Part shown: one piece after another, positions 44,071 through 53,122 of the stretch
How positions within the stretch are numbered: the first letter of the stretch is position 1
How the letters are laid out: each line of letters starts with the position of its first letter
Assembly: GCF_000768335.1 (NCBI RefSeq)
Contig: NZ_AVPT01000001.1
Span: 1-64,000, forward strand
DNA length: 64,000 nucleotides
Direction: 5' to 3'
Origin: Lysobacter arseniciresistens ZS79
GTDB lineage: Bacteria; Pseudomonadota; Gammaproteobacteria; Xanthomonadales; Xanthomonadaceae
Notes under the pieces: model-generated
Databases searched by the model: none
Told to the model about the DNA's origin: nothing
Seen by the model: the letters and a program-made list of their open reading frames with translations, nothing else
Translations under genes and position numbers: made by a program

Positions 44071-45059
44071 CCGTTTTCCTTGTTGTTCTTCGATACCGCC
44101 ATCGGCTCGAACCGCTGCACCCGCACCCACGCGAGTGCCGCCAACCCGTACCAGACCGCGCACACCATCCACGCCATGAAGACCTCGCCACGGGCGAGCA
44201 CGAGCGCCACAGCCAGTCCGACCGCCGTCCATCCGACATAAACCAACGTGACGACGGCGTGACCGGAACGACGCGCCCAGATCTGGTAGGCGTGCTGCGC
44301 GTGGGCGGTCCACCACTGTTCGCCACGCAGGACCCGCCGCGCCAGGGTGAGGCTGGAGTCCACCAGGAACGCGGACAACGGCAGCAACAGCAGGACCCCG
44401 CCGAACGCCCCGTGCCGACCGACCGTCACCACCCCCATCCCGGCGATCGCGAACCCGAGCGCCCCGCTGCCGACGTCCCCCATGAAAATCCGCGCCTGGG
44501 GGAAGTTGAACGGCAGGAACCCGGCGCAGGCCGCCACCAGCGCAAGCGCCAGCCACGTCCACGCGCCGCCCCCCAGCCACGCCAGCGCGACACCCAGCAG
44601 CAGCGCCTGGCTGGCCGCGATGCCGTTGATCCCGTCCATGAAGTTCCAGACGTTTGACAGGACCAGGGCCGCCACGAACGCCAGCCCCCCCCAGCCGACG
44701 CTCCCGGACGCGAATTGCACCGCCGCGCCGAACACCAGCCCGGCCACCGCATGCACCGCCAGCCTGACCCAGGCCGGCAACGGCCGGTGGTCATCGATCC
44801 ACCCCACCACCGCAACCAGTGAAAGCCCCGCCACGAACGCACCCAGCAACAGACGCTGCCCCGGATCACGCAAAGCGAGGGCGAATGCGGCCACCAGCAG
44901 CGCGAGTACCAGCGCGATGCCACCGCCACGCGGCGTCGGCGTGGCATGGCTGCGGCGGCCGCCGGGATGGTCCAGCAGCGCGCGCCCCAGCGCATAGCGA
45001 CGCGCAAGCCACGTCGCCAGCGCCGCGATGCCGGCATGCAGGATCAGCCAGGCCGTCAT
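44067..45059 (-). CDS. Undecaprenyl-phosphate sugar-1-phosphate transferase (WbpL/WecA-like)
   Basis: 330 residues with about ten transmembrane helices. Glycosyltransferase-4 motifs in order: HATPTPRGGG, GWIDDHRPLP, NVWNFMDGING and IFMGDVGSG. Starts O-antigen synthesis by putting a HexNAc-1-phosphate on undecaprenyl phosphate. ATGA overlap with the following dehydratase gene and a 3-nt gap from lapB show tight co-expression. Confidence 0.92.
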   Translation of the reverse strand: MTAWLILHAGIAALATWLARRYALGRALLDHPGGRRSHATPTPRGGGIALVLALLVAAFALALRDPGQRLLLGAFVAGLSLVAVVGWIDDHRPLPAWVRLAVHAVAGLVFGAAVQFASGSVGWGGLAFVAALVLSNVWNFMDGINGIAASQALLLGVALAWLGGGAWTWLALALVAACAGFLPFNFPQARIFMGDVGSGALGFAIAGMGVVTVGRHGAFGGVLLLLPLSAFLVDSSLTLARRVLRGEQWWTAHAQHAYQIWARRSGHAVVTLVYVGWTAVGLAVALVLARGEVFMAWMVCAVWYGLAALAWVRVQRFEPMAVSKNNKENG

Positions 45060-45062
45060 CCC

Positions 45063-46241
45063 TCAGACCACGGCGTAGTTCAGCAGCGGCTTGATCGTGC
45101 CCCATTCCTTGCAGCTCGGGCACTGCCAGTGGTGGCTGCGCGCACCGAAGCCGCAGCGGTTGCACCGGTAACTGGGATTGCGCACCAGCAACTGGTCGGT
45201 GATGTGCTTGAGGTCCAGCAGCGTCGCCGCCGGGTCCGCGCCGTCGGCGAGGCTGAGGTCGATGAGGGCGGCCTCGCCCCGCACCGACGGCCGGTCCTTG
45301 AGCTGCTCGGCCAGGTAGGCGCGGGCGGCGGGAACGCCGTCGCCGCTCTCGACCATGCGCGTGAGCGCCAGCACCGGCGCGATGCCGCGGTAGTGCTCGC
45401 ACATCTCGGCGAGGAACGCCCGGGCGCCGGGGATGTCCCCCACCCGCTCGTAACTGGCCAGCAGCGGCGGCATCACTTCGGGCAAGTAATCCGGATCGTG
45501 GCGGGCGACGCGCTCGAACGCGCGGATCGCCGCCTGGTGGTTGCCCGCCTCGACCTCGATCCGTCCTTCCAGCATCCCCGCCCGCACCGAGTTCGCGTCG
45601 GCCTGGTAGGCCCGCGCCACCGCCGCGCGTGCAGCCGCGTCGTCGCCGGCGGCGCGGTGGCGGTCGGCCAGCTCGCATTCGAACTGGGCGATCAGCTTGC
45701 CCATCGGCTCGTCAGTCGCGGCCTCGTAGCGCTGGGCGTTCTCGATCGCCTTGTCCCAGTCGCGCTCGGACTGGTAGATGTTGATCAGGTGGCGCAACGC
45801 CAGCGGCGCGCGCATGTCGAGGTCGACCAGGTCGCTGAAGACGGTCTCGGCGCGGTCCAGCAGGCCCGAACGCATGTAGTCCTCGCCGAGCGCGAGCAGC
45901 GCCTGGACCTTCTGCTGGTCGCTCAGGCCGGGCCGCTGCACGAGCGCCTGGTGCAACCGGATCGCGCGGTCGACCTCGCCACGGCGGCGGAACAGGTGCC
46001 CCAGCGCGACCTGCGTCTCGAAGGTGTCCTTGTCGAGCTCGGCGATGTGCAGGAACAGCTCGATCGCCTTGTCGGGCTGCTCGTTCAACAGATAGTTGAG
46101 GCCGCGGAAATAGGTGGTCGACAGCCGGCTGACCTGGGAGTCGCTGTGGCGCTCGCCGCCGCGCCGGCCGATCACCCAGCCGCTGACCGCCGCGATCGGC
46201 AACAGCAGGAAGAACCAGAACCACTCGTTGATGAAGGCCAC
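45063..46241 (-). CDS. lapB: LPS assembly regulator LapB (YciM)
   Basis: 392 residues from GTG 46241. N-terminal membrane anchor (FINEWFWFFLLLPIAAVSGW), about nine TPR units, and a C-terminal rubredoxin-type metal knuckle with two Cys pairs (YRCNRCGF; WQCPSCKEWG). LapB brings LpxC to FtsH and so controls LPS amount. Starts 1 nt after lapA. No ATG nearby fits. Confidence 0.94.
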   Translation of the reverse strand: MAFINEWFWFFLLLPIAAVSGWVIGRRGGERHSDSQVSRLSTTYFRGLNYLLNEQPDKAIELFLHIAELDKDTFETQVALGHLFRRRGEVDRAIRLHQALVQRPGLSDQQKVQALLALGEDYMRSGLLDRAETVFSDLVDLDMRAPLALRHLINIYQSERDWDKAIENAQRYEAATDEPMGKLIAQFECELADRHRAAGDDAAARAAVARAYQADANSVRAGMLEGRIEVEAGNHQAAIRAFERVARHDPDYLPEVMPPLLASYERVGDIPGARAFLAEMCEHYRGIAPVLALTRMVESGDGVPAARAYLAEQLKDRPSVRGEAALIDLSLADGADPAATLLDLKHITDQLLVRNPSYRCNRCGFGARSHHWQCPSCKEWGTIKPLLNYAVV

Positions 46242-46242
46242 G

Positions 46243-46497
46243 TCAGGTCCTTGCGGTTGCCGTGGCGGGGCGTTCGGCGCGGGCGAGGCGACGACGCAGC
46301 GGCAGCACCACGCTGGCGCTGATGACCAGCCCGCCCAGCAGCACACCGAGCAGCAACGCGATGATCAGCGCAACGCCGAGGTTGGTCGGCAGGTGGGCGA
46401 AGCCCAGGTCGATCGACACCGGCTGGCGGTTGAGTGCGCCCACCACCGCGCCCACTGCGAGGCCGGCGAATGCGATCAGGTAGCGGATCAGGCGCAT
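46243..46497 (-). CDS. lapA: LapA-family membrane protein (DUF1049)
   Basis: 84 residues with two transmembrane helices (IRYLIAFAGLAVGAVVGAL and VALIIALLLGVLLGGLVISA) and a short basic tail. Partner of LapB in LPS assembly. ATG 46497 gives the family length. Confidence 0.88.
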   Translation of the reverse strand: MRLIRYLIAFAGLAVGAVVGALNRQPVSIDLGFAHLPTNLGVALIIALLLGVLLGGLVISASVVLPLRRRLARAERPATATART

Positions 46498-46576
46498 GGC
46501 GGAACTCCGGAAGACTCCATGTTCAGCCAATAGCTTAGCCGACACGCCGTCGGCGGCGATATCCGAATCGCGTCGC

Positions 46577-46879
46577 TCAGTCGTTCTCGTCGAGCGGCAC
46601 GGCGTTGCTGACGCGCTCGCGCAGCTCCTTGCCGGGCTTGAAATGGGGGACGTGCTTGCCTGCGAGTGCAACCGACTCGCCGGTCTTCGGGTTGCGCCCC
46701 AGGCGGGGCGGACGGTAGTGCAGCGAGAAGCTGCCGAAACCGCGGATCTCGATGCGTTCGCCGTTGGCCAGCGCGCCTCCCATCATCTCAAGCAGCGCCT
46801 TGACCGACAGATCCACGTCCTCGGCCTTCAGATGGGCCTGGCGCTGGGCGAGGATTTCGATCAGTTCGGACTTGGTCAT
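46577..46879 (-). CDS. ihfB: Integration host factor beta subunit
   Basis: 100 residues. HU/IHF fold: [17 protein letters not shown] start, [25 protein letters not shown] arm, [12 protein letters not shown]. Bends DNA at specific sites with IhfA. The longer in-frame extension to 46948 is not family-like. Between rpsA and lapA as in pseudomonads. Confidence 0.96.
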   Translation of the reverse strand: MTKSELIEILAQRQAHLKAEDVDLSVKALLEMMGGALANGERIEIRGFGSFSLHYRPPRLGRNPKTGESVALAGKHVPHFKPGKELRERVSNAVPLDEND

Positions 46880-46947
46880 GGGTGGCAAGGCACTCGACGG
46901 GGACGGCTGCGGGCGTTGCGCCCGTACAACGGTGGTGCGGGTTTCCA

Positions 46948-46981
46948 TAAAGGAACGGCCCGGCCGGAGCCGGGCCGTTCC
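46948..46981 (-). terminator. Terminator after rpsA
   Basis: Perfect 12-bp stem GGAACGGCCCGG / CCGGGCCGTTCC with a 6-nt loop, 40 nt after the rpsA stop, followed on the minus strand by TTTATGG. Separates rpsA from ihfB. Confidence 0.8.
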
Positions 46982-47021
46982 CTGTTACAGCGATGCGACA
47001 AGCACCACTCGGCAGGACCGA

Positions 47022-48716
47022 TTACTCGGACTTGCTGTTGAGCTGCTCGCGCAGCAGCGCGCCCAGCTTGGTGGTGCCGCTGGCGGCCTCGGCCGAAGCG
47101 GCGGAGCGGTTGTAGTCGGCCACGGCCTCCTGCATCTCCGCCTCGTCCTTCGCCTTGATCGACAGCTGCATCGTGCGGCCCTTGCGGTCCATGCCGATGA
47201 AGCGCGCCTCGACCTCGTCACCGACCTTCAGGTGCTTGGTGGCGTCGTCCACGCGCTCCTTGGCGATGTCGCGGGCGGCGATGTAGCCCTCGATGCCGTC
47301 GGCCAGTTCGATCGTGGCGCCCTTGGCGTCGACTTCCTTGACCGTGCCGGTGACAATCGAGCCCTTCGCGTTCGACGCCATGTACTGGCCGAACGGGTCC
47401 TGCTCGAGTTGCTTGACGCCCAGCGAGATGCGCTCGCGCTCCGGATCGACCGCCAGCACGACGGCCTCGAGGGTGTCGCCCTTCTTGAAGTTGCGGACGA
47501 TGTCCTCGCCGGTGGTGTTCCAGCTGATGTCGGACAGGTGGACCAGGCCGTCGATGCCGCCGTCCAGGCCGATGAAGATGCCGAAGTCGGTGATCGACTT
47601 GATCTGGCCCTCGACCTTGTCGCCCTTCTTGTGCAGCACGGCGAAGGTCTCCCACGGGTTGGAGGTGACCTGCTTCATGCCCAGCGAGATGCGGCGACGC
47701 TCCTCGTCCACGTCCAGCACCATGACCTGGACCTCGTCACCGACCTGCACGATCTTGGACGGGTTGACGTTCTTGTTGGTCCAGTCCATCTCGGACACGT
47801 GCACCAGGCCCTCGACGCCCGGCTCGATCTCGACGAACGCGCCGTAATCGGTGACGTTGGAGACCTTGCCGAACACGCGGGTGTCGGCCGGGTAGCGACG
47901 CGCGATGTTGTCCCACGGATCCTCGCCCAGCTGCTTGAGGCCGAGGCTGACGCGGTTGCGCTCGCGGTCGTACTTGAGCACGCGGACGTCCATCTCCTGG
48001 CCGACTTCCACCACCTCGGACGGATGGCGCACGCGCTTCCAGGCCATGTCGGTGATGTGCAGCAGGCCGTCGATACCGCCCAGGTCCACGAACGCGCCGT
48101 AGTCGGTGAGGTTCTTGACCACGCCCTTCAGGATCGCGCCCTCGACCAGCTTCTCCATCAGCGCCTCGCGCTCCTCGGAGTGCTCGCTCTCGACCACCGC
48201 GCGGCGGGAGACGACGATGTTGTTGCGCTTGCGGTCCAGCTTGATGAGCTTGAACTCGAGTTCCTTGCCTTCCAGGTAGGTCGAGTCGCGCACCGGGCGC
48301 ACGTCGACCAGGGAACCGGGCAGGAAGCCGCGGACGTCCTTGATGTCGACGGTGAAACCACCCTTGACCTTGCCGCTGATGCGGCCGGTGATGGTCTCGT
48401 TCTTCTCGAGCGCTTCCTCGAGCTCGTCCCACACCATGGCGCGCTTGGCCTTCTCGCGCGACAGGACGGTCTCGCCAAAGCCATTCTCGATGGCGTCCAG
48501 CGCGACCTTGACCTGGTCGCCCTCGGCCACGTCGATCTCGCCGGCGTCGTTACGGAACTGCTCGATCGGCACGATGCCTTCGGACTTCAGGCCGGCGTTG
48601 ATCACCACCACGTCGCCACGGACCTCGACGACGGTACCGGTGACGATGGCGCCCGGCTTCAGCTTGGCCAGGTAGGCCTGGCTCTGTTCGAACAGTTCGG
48701 CAAATGATTCGGTCAT
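47022..48716 (-). CDS. rpsA: 30S ribosomal protein S1
   Basis: 564 residues from ATG 48716 ([15 protein letters not shown]). Six S1 OB-fold repeats, for example [21 protein letters not shown] and [19 protein letters not shown]. Binds mRNA and helps initiation. In-frame sequence upstream to 48872 is not S1-like. The 184-bp leader holds direct repeats; see findings. Confidence 0.98.
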   Translation of the reverse strand: MTESFAELFEQSQAYLAKLKPGAIVTGTVVEVRGDVVVINAGLKSEGIVPIEQFRNDAGEIDVAEGDQVKVALDAIENGFGETVLSREKAKRAMVWDELEEALEKNETITGRISGKVKGGFTVDIKDVRGFLPGSLVDVRPVRDSTYLEGKELEFKLIKLDRKRNNIVVSRRAVVESEHSEEREALMEKLVEGAILKGVVKNLTDYGAFVDLGGIDGLLHITDMAWKRVRHPSEVVEVGQEMDVRVLKYDRERNRVSLGLKQLGEDPWDNIARRYPADTRVFGKVSNVTDYGAFVEIEPGVEGLVHVSEMDWTNKNVNPSKIVQVGDEVQVMVLDVDEERRRISLGMKQVTSNPWETFAVLHKKGDKVEGQIKSITDFGIFIGLDGGIDGLVHLSDISWNTTGEDIVRNFKKGDTLEAVVLAVDPERERISLGVKQLEQDPFGQYMASNAKGSIVTGTVKEVDAKGATIELADGIEGYIAARDIAKERVDDATKHLKVGDEVEARFIGMDRKGRTMQLSIKAKDEAEMQEAVADYNRSAASAEAASGTTKLGALLREQLNSKSE

Positions 48717-48900
48717 TGGAAAAATATCCGGTTGAACACACGGGCCGCACCGGTTGGCACTCGCTCCCCGACGGGGCAGCGCAGGCAACACGTGGTCGAC
48801 CCACCCGTTGATGTGGTGCGATGCAGCTGCACCATGTGTCGGTTGGTTGATCCGCCGCGCTGCACCATGCAACGTGGCGGGGCTGTTCTGCCGCGGTCGG
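48717..48900 (-). promoter_or_regulatory. rpsA leader region
   Basis: 184 bp between cmk and rpsA. Contains two direct copies of GCTGCACCATG (48826-48836 and 48859-48869, 33 bp apart) and an inverted pair TGGTGC / GCACCA (48814-48834). In E. coli the rpsA leader folds and mediates S1 autoregulation; whether these repeats do so is not known. Confidence 0.4.
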
Positions 48901-49593
48901 TCAGGCCCCCGGACCGACGGGACGTGCCGGCATCAGCGCCAGCACGCGGTCGACCACCTCGTCGATGCCAAGCCCGGTGGTATCGATCCGCACGGCGTCT
49001 TCGGCCGGGCGCAACGGAGCCACCGCGCGACTGGCATCGCGGGCGTCGCGGGCCAGAATCTCCCGCAGCAGACCGGCCAATGTAACCGGAACCCCCTTGT
49101 CATTCAACTGCTTATAGCGTCTTTCGGCCCGCTCCTCGGCGCTCGCGGTGAGGAACACCTTGTGCGCGGCATCGGGGAAGATCACCGTGCCCATGTCGCG
49201 GCCGTCGGCGACCAGCCCCGGCGGCTGCCGGAAGGCGCGCTGGCGGTCCTTCAGCGCGGCCCGGACCTCGGGGATCGCGGCAATCGCGGAGGCGGCAGCA
49301 CCGGCGGTCTCGGTCCGCAGCTCGTCGGTCGCGTCCTGGCCGTTGACCAGCACCCGCAGTTCATCGCCCTCGTCGCGGAAGCCGATCTCGGTGTCGAAGG
49401 TGCAGCGCACCAGCGCGGCCGGGTCGGCCAGGTCGATGTCGCCCCAGCCGGCGGCCACGCCGACCGCGCGGTACAGGGCGCCGGAATCGAGGTAGTGCCA
49501 GCCCAGTTTGCGGGCCACGAGGCGGCTGATGGTGCCCTTGCCGGAGCCGGAAGGGCCGTCGATGGTCAATACGGGGGTGTCGAGGGTCGTCAT
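48901..49593 (-). CDS. cmk: Cytidylate kinase
   Basis: 230 residues from ATG 49593. P-loop [41 protein letters not shown] and the lid [10 protein letters not shown]. Phosphorylates CMP and dCMP. Upstream of rpsA as in E. coli. Confidence 0.97.
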   Translation of the reverse strand: MTTLDTPVLTIDGPSGSGKGTISRLVARKLGWHYLDSGALYRAVGVAAGWGDIDLADPAALVRCTFDTEIGFRDEGDELRVLVNGQDATDELRTETAGAAASAIAAIPEVRAALKDRQRAFRQPPGLVADGRDMGTVIFPDAAHKVFLTASAEERAERRYKQLNDKGVPVTLAGLLREILARDARDASRAVAPLRPAEDAVRIDTTGLGIDEVVDRVLALMPARPVGPGA

Positions 49594-49669
49594 GCCGGCA
49601 TTATGCGGGTCAGCCGGCGCCCGATCGCGGGGATTGTGCGCGGGCACGGTAAATTTTTGCCGCAACCAC

Positions 49670-49699
49670 TTGATCCCACTGGCAAATGCCCGCTATCAT
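49670..49699 (+). promoter_or_regulatory. Promoter of rpmJ
   Basis: TTGATC (49670-49675), 18 bp, TATCAT (49694-49699), 39 nt before the rpmJ ATG. Divergent from cmk. Confidence 0.55.
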
Positions 49700-49738
49700 C
49701 GCGGGCTTGCTCAATTTCCCCGTTTGCCGAGGTCTGTC

Positions 49739-49864
49739 ATGAAGGTCCTGTCCTCCCTGAAGTCGGCGAAGAACCGTCACCGCGACTGCAAAGTCGTCCG
49801 CCGTCGTGGCAAGGTCTTCGTGATTTGCAAGTCGAACCCGCGTTTCAAGGCGCGCCAGCGCTGA
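49739..49864 (+). CDS. rpmJ: 50S ribosomal protein L36, zinc-independent type
   Basis: 41 residues starting [20 protein letters not shown] and ending NPRFKARQR. It has only two Cys, lacks the full zinc ribbon, and so is the YkgO-like form, which is the usual L36 in xanthomonads. Own promoter and terminator. Confidence 0.93.
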   Translation: MKVLSSLKSAKNRHRDCKVVRRRGKVFVICKSNPRFKARQR

Positions 49865-49904
49865 ACCGCCGGCCGCGCCGGTTCACCGGCGTGCGTTTCG
49901 ACCG

Positions 49905-49928
49905 GAAGGCCGCCCCTGGGCGGCCTTC
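49905..49928 (+). terminator. Terminator after rpmJ
   Basis: 10-bp stem GAAGGCCGCC / GGCGGCCTTC with a CCTG loop, 40 nt after the stop, then TGTCATT. Confidence 0.65.
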
Positions 49929-50090
49929 TGTCATTGGGGCGGATGCCGCGCCGGCCGGATGCGGCGGCGCACGGGTTCCGTGATGACGGTATGCCGCCCT
50001 TCCCGCGCCCGCCGCATACAATCGGCCGGAAACCTGAGCGGCCCGGCCGTTCGGCCATCACCAGACCGTATACAAGGACAGGGGATTCCC

Positions 50091-50417
50091 ATGAAGACGA
50101 GCATCGCCGCACTTCCGCTGATCGCCCTGCTGGCCATGGCCGGCACCGCATCGGCCGAAACCCTGCTGATCGACCGCGTCCAGCAGGAGCCCGCCAGCGC
50201 CCCCGTGCGCGGCCAGAGCATGGCCCAGGTGGAGTCGCAGTTCGGCGCCCCGGCCGAGCGCATGGACCCGCGCGGCGGCCAGAAGAGCCAGTGGCCGACC
50301 ATCAACCGCTGGGTCTATCCGGCCTTCACCGTCTATTTCGAGAAGAACCGCGTGATCGACGTCGTCGCCAACAAGGCGACCGCCGCCGAGATCGGTCCAA
50401 AGCCGCCCATCCGCTGA
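50091..50417 (+). CDS. Small secreted protein, BamE-like motif
   Basis: 108 residues. Clear signal peptide (MKTSIAALPLIALLAMAG ... ASA). The mature part has GQSMAQVESQFGAPAERMDP and VYPAFTVYFEKNRVIDVVAN, a pattern like the SmpA/BamE/OmlA fold (helix, G-x-P turn, then strands). No lipobox. Function unknown. RBS GGGGA precedes the ATG. It lies 13 nt before aguA and may be co-transcribed. Confidence 0.75.
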   Translation: MKTSIAALPLIALLAMAGTASAETLLIDRVQQEPASAPVRGQSMAQVESQFGAPAERMDPRGGQKSQWPTINRWVYPAFTVYFEKNRVIDVVANKATAAEIGPKPPIR

Positions 50418-50430
50418 TCCTCCGCACAGA

Positions 50431-51468
50431 ATGACCGCAACCGCACCGCGCTTCCCTGCCGAGTGGGAGCGCCAGTCGGCGATCCTGATCGCCTGGCCGC
50501 ATGCCGACACCGACTGGGCCGACCGGCTCGGCGACGTCGAGGAAACCTACATCGCGCTGGTCGCGGCGATCACCCGGTTCCAGCCGGTACTGGTCTGCGT
50601 CGCCAACGACGACGTGGAGGCCTACGCGCGCGCGCGGCTGGCGTCGGCGCGGGTCGACATGGAGCGGGTGCGGTTCGTCGAGGTCGAGTACGACGACACC
50701 TGGCTGCGCGACTCCGGCCCGATCACGCTGCGTGACGGGTCCGGCTTCCGCCTGCTCGACTTCCGCTTCACTGGTTGGGGCGGGAAGTTCGCAGCCAGCC
50801 GCGATGACCGGCTGGTCGAGGAGCTGGTGGAGCGCGACACCTTCCACGCCGACCGCCACGACAGCATCGACTTCGCGCTGGAAGGCGGCGCCATCGAGAC
50901 CGACGGCGCCGGCACCCTGCTGACCACCTGGCAGTGCCTGCACGAGCGCCACCCGGACGCCTCGCGCGAGGAACTGGGCCGCCGGCTCGCCGACTGGCTG
51001 CACCAGGACCGCGTGCTGTGGCTCGACCACGGCTACCTCGAGGGCGACGACACCGACGCCCACATCGATACCCTCGCCCGCTTCGCCGCGCCCGACGCGA
51101 TCGTCTACCAGGGCTGTGGCGACCCGGCCGACTCGCACCACGCAGAACTGCAGGCGATGGCGGCCGAGCTGGCCGCGCTGCGCACCCGCGACGGCCAGCC
51201 CTACCGGCTGTTCGAGCTGCCGTGGCCGCAACCGGTGATCGACGGCGGCCGCCGCCTCGCCGCCAGCTACGCCAACTTCCTGATCGTCAACAACGCGGTG
51301 CTGATGCCGGCCTACGGCGACCCGGCCGACGATGCCGCCGCGGCGGTACTGGCGCAGGCCTTCCCGGGCCGCGAGATCGTGCAGGTGCCGTGCCGCCCGC
51401 TGATCTGGCAGAACGGCAGCCTGCACTGCATCACCATGCAGCTGCCCGAAGGCCTCGTCGCCGCTTGA
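50431..51468 (+). CDS. aguA: Agmatine deiminase
   Basis: 345 residues. Guanidine-modifying fold with YDDTWLRDSGP, ALEGGAIETDG, WLDHGYLEGDDTDAHID and nucleophile Cys333 (LHCITMQ). Converts agmatine to N-carbamoylputrescine. Pairs with aguB 76 nt downstream. Confidence 0.95.
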   Translation: MTATAPRFPAEWERQSAILIAWPHADTDWADRLGDVEETYIALVAAITRFQPVLVCVANDDVEAYARARLASARVDMERVRFVEVEYDDTWLRDSGPITLRDGSGFRLLDFRFTGWGGKFAASRDDRLVEELVERDTFHADRHDSIDFALEGGAIETDGAGTLLTTWQCLHERHPDASREELGRRLADWLHQDRVLWLDHGYLEGDDTDAHIDTLARFAAPDAIVYQGCGDPADSHHAELQAMAAELAALRTRDGQPYRLFELPWPQPVIDGGRRLAASYANFLIVNNAVLMPAYGDPADDAAAAVLAQAFPGREIVQVPCRPLIWQNGSLHCITMQLPEGLVAA

Positions 51469-51544
51469 CCCTCCGGCAACGGTCCACGTGCGACCGTCGC
51501 CGTCGAGCCGCCGGACCGTGCGGCGCAACACCGGACCCATCGCA

Positions 51545-52429
51545 ATGAAGAAGCAGACCCTGCCCGTCGCCCTGATCCAGGAGCGCAACCACGGCGACGC
51601 CGACGCCAACCTGAGCGTGATCGAGCAGCGCGTGGCCGAGGCCGCCAAGCGCGGCGCCAGGCTCGTCCTGCTGCAGGAGTTGCACAACGGCGCGTACTTC
51701 TGCCAGCACGAGGACGTCTGCGAGTTCGACCTGGCCGAACCGATCCCCGGCCCCAGCACCGAGCGCCTCGGGGTACTGGCGAAGCAGCACGGCGTGGTGC
51801 TGGTCAGCTCGCTGTTCGAGCGCCGCGCGGCCGGGCTGTACCACAACACCGCGGTGGTGTTCGAAGCCGACGGCAGCGTCGCCGGCAAGTACCGCAAGAT
51901 GCACATCCCGGACGACCCGGGCTTCTACGAGAAGTTCTACTTCACCCCGGGCGACATCGGTTTCGAGCCGATCGACACCTCGGTCGGCCGGCTCGGCGTG
52001 CTGGTCTGCTGGGACCAGTGGTACCCGGAAGGCGCGCGCCTGATGGCGCTGGCCGGCGCCGAGCTGCTGCTGTACCCGACCGCGATCGGCTGGGACCCGG
52101 ACGACGACCAGGCCGAGAAGAACCGCCAGCGCGACGCGTGGGTCCTCAGCCACCGCGGCCATGCGGTGGCCAACGGGTTGCCGGTGCTCAGCTGCAACCG
52201 CGTCGGCCACGAGCCCTCGCCGCTCAAGGCGTCGGGCATCGACTTCTGGGGCAACAGCCACGTGCTTGGGCCGCAGGGAGAGTTCATCGCCGAAGCCGGC
52301 GGCGAGCCGGAGATCCTGATGGCCGAGGTCGACCTGCAGCGCAGCGAGCACGTGCGGCGGATCTGGCCGTTCCTGCGCGACCGCCGGATCGACGCCTACG
52401 GTGACCTGCTGAAGCGCTACCGCGACTGA
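51545..52429 (+). CDS. aguB: N-carbamoylputrescine amidase
   Basis: 294 residues. Nitrilase-fold triad Glu45 (LLQELHNGAYF), Lys118 (KYRKMHIPDDP) and Cys155 (VLVCWDQWYPEGAR). Gives putrescine, CO2 and ammonia. With aguA completes the agmatine route; an arginine decarboxylase is not in the window. Confidence 0.96.
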   Translation: MKKQTLPVALIQERNHGDADANLSVIEQRVAEAAKRGARLVLLQELHNGAYFCQHEDVCEFDLAEPIPGPSTERLGVLAKQHGVVLVSSLFERRAAGLYHNTAVVFEADGSVAGKYRKMHIPDDPGFYEKFYFTPGDIGFEPIDTSVGRLGVLVCWDQWYPEGARLMALAGAELLLYPTAIGWDPDDDQAEKNRQRDAWVLSHRGHAVANGLPVLSCNRVGHEPSPLKASGIDFWGNSHVLGPQGEFIAEAGGEPEILMAEVDLQRSEHVRRIWPFLRDRRIDAYGDLLKRYRD

Positions 52430-52492
52430 GGGGCTGCCCACTGCGCCGACGAACGGCACGAACGAATCGAACGGGCGTGCTATTTTTCGCCC

Positions 52493-53101
52493 ATGACCGT
52501 CGCTCCCGCCACTTCGAAAGGCGCCGCCACCCGCGAGGCGATCCTCGAGCACGCCTATGGCATCGCCTGCTCTGCGGGGCTTGAGGGGCTGTCGATCGGC
52601 GCCCTGGCGCACGCGGTGCGGATGTCCAAGAGCGGGGTGTTCGCGCATTTCGGCTCGCGCGAGGACCTGCAGCTGGCGGTGCTCGATACCGCCGCGCAGC
52701 GCTTCGTCGCCCACGTGTTCCAGCCCGCCCTGCGCAAGCCGCGGGGGCTGGCGCGGCTGCGGACGATCATCGAGCAGTGGTTCGACTGGGTCCGGCACGA
52801 GGACGATGGCGGCTGCCTGTTCCTGGCCGCGGTGAGCGAATACGACGATCGTCCCGGCCCGCAGCGCGACTTGCTGCTGCAGCAGGACCGGCAATGGCGC
52901 CAGGCGCTTGCCCACGCGGTGTCGCTGGCGGTCGAGGCCGGCGAGCTGCGGCCGGACATCGACATCGAACAGCTGGTGTTCGAGATCTACGCGTTGCCGC
53001 TGCTGGTCCACCACGACGCCGGGCTGTACGGCTTCGAAGCGGCCTGCTCGCGCGGCCTGCGTGCCTACGACCGTTTGATCGGCGCCGCATCCCTTCCTTG
53101 A
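52493..53101 (+). CDS. TetR-family transcriptional regulator
   Basis: 202 residues. N-terminal HTH (GLSIGALAHAVRMSKSGVFAHFGSREDLQ) and a TetR_C domain. It lies 21 nt before an alpha/beta hydrolase gene and probably controls it and itself. A half-repeated GCACGAACG / CGAACG pattern precedes it (52456-52480) and recurs as a palindrome at 53151-53160. Confidence 0.9.
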   Translation: MTVAPATSKGAATREAILEHAYGIACSAGLEGLSIGALAHAVRMSKSGVFAHFGSREDLQLAVLDTAAQRFVAHVFQPALRKPRGLARLRTIIEQWFDWVRHEDDGGCLFLAAVSEYDDRPGPQRDLLLQQDRQWRQALAHAVSLAVEAGELRPDIDIEQLVFEIYALPLLVHHDAGLYGFEAACSRGLRAYDRLIGAASLP

Positions 53102-53122
53102 CCTTCGACCGGAGGCCCGACC

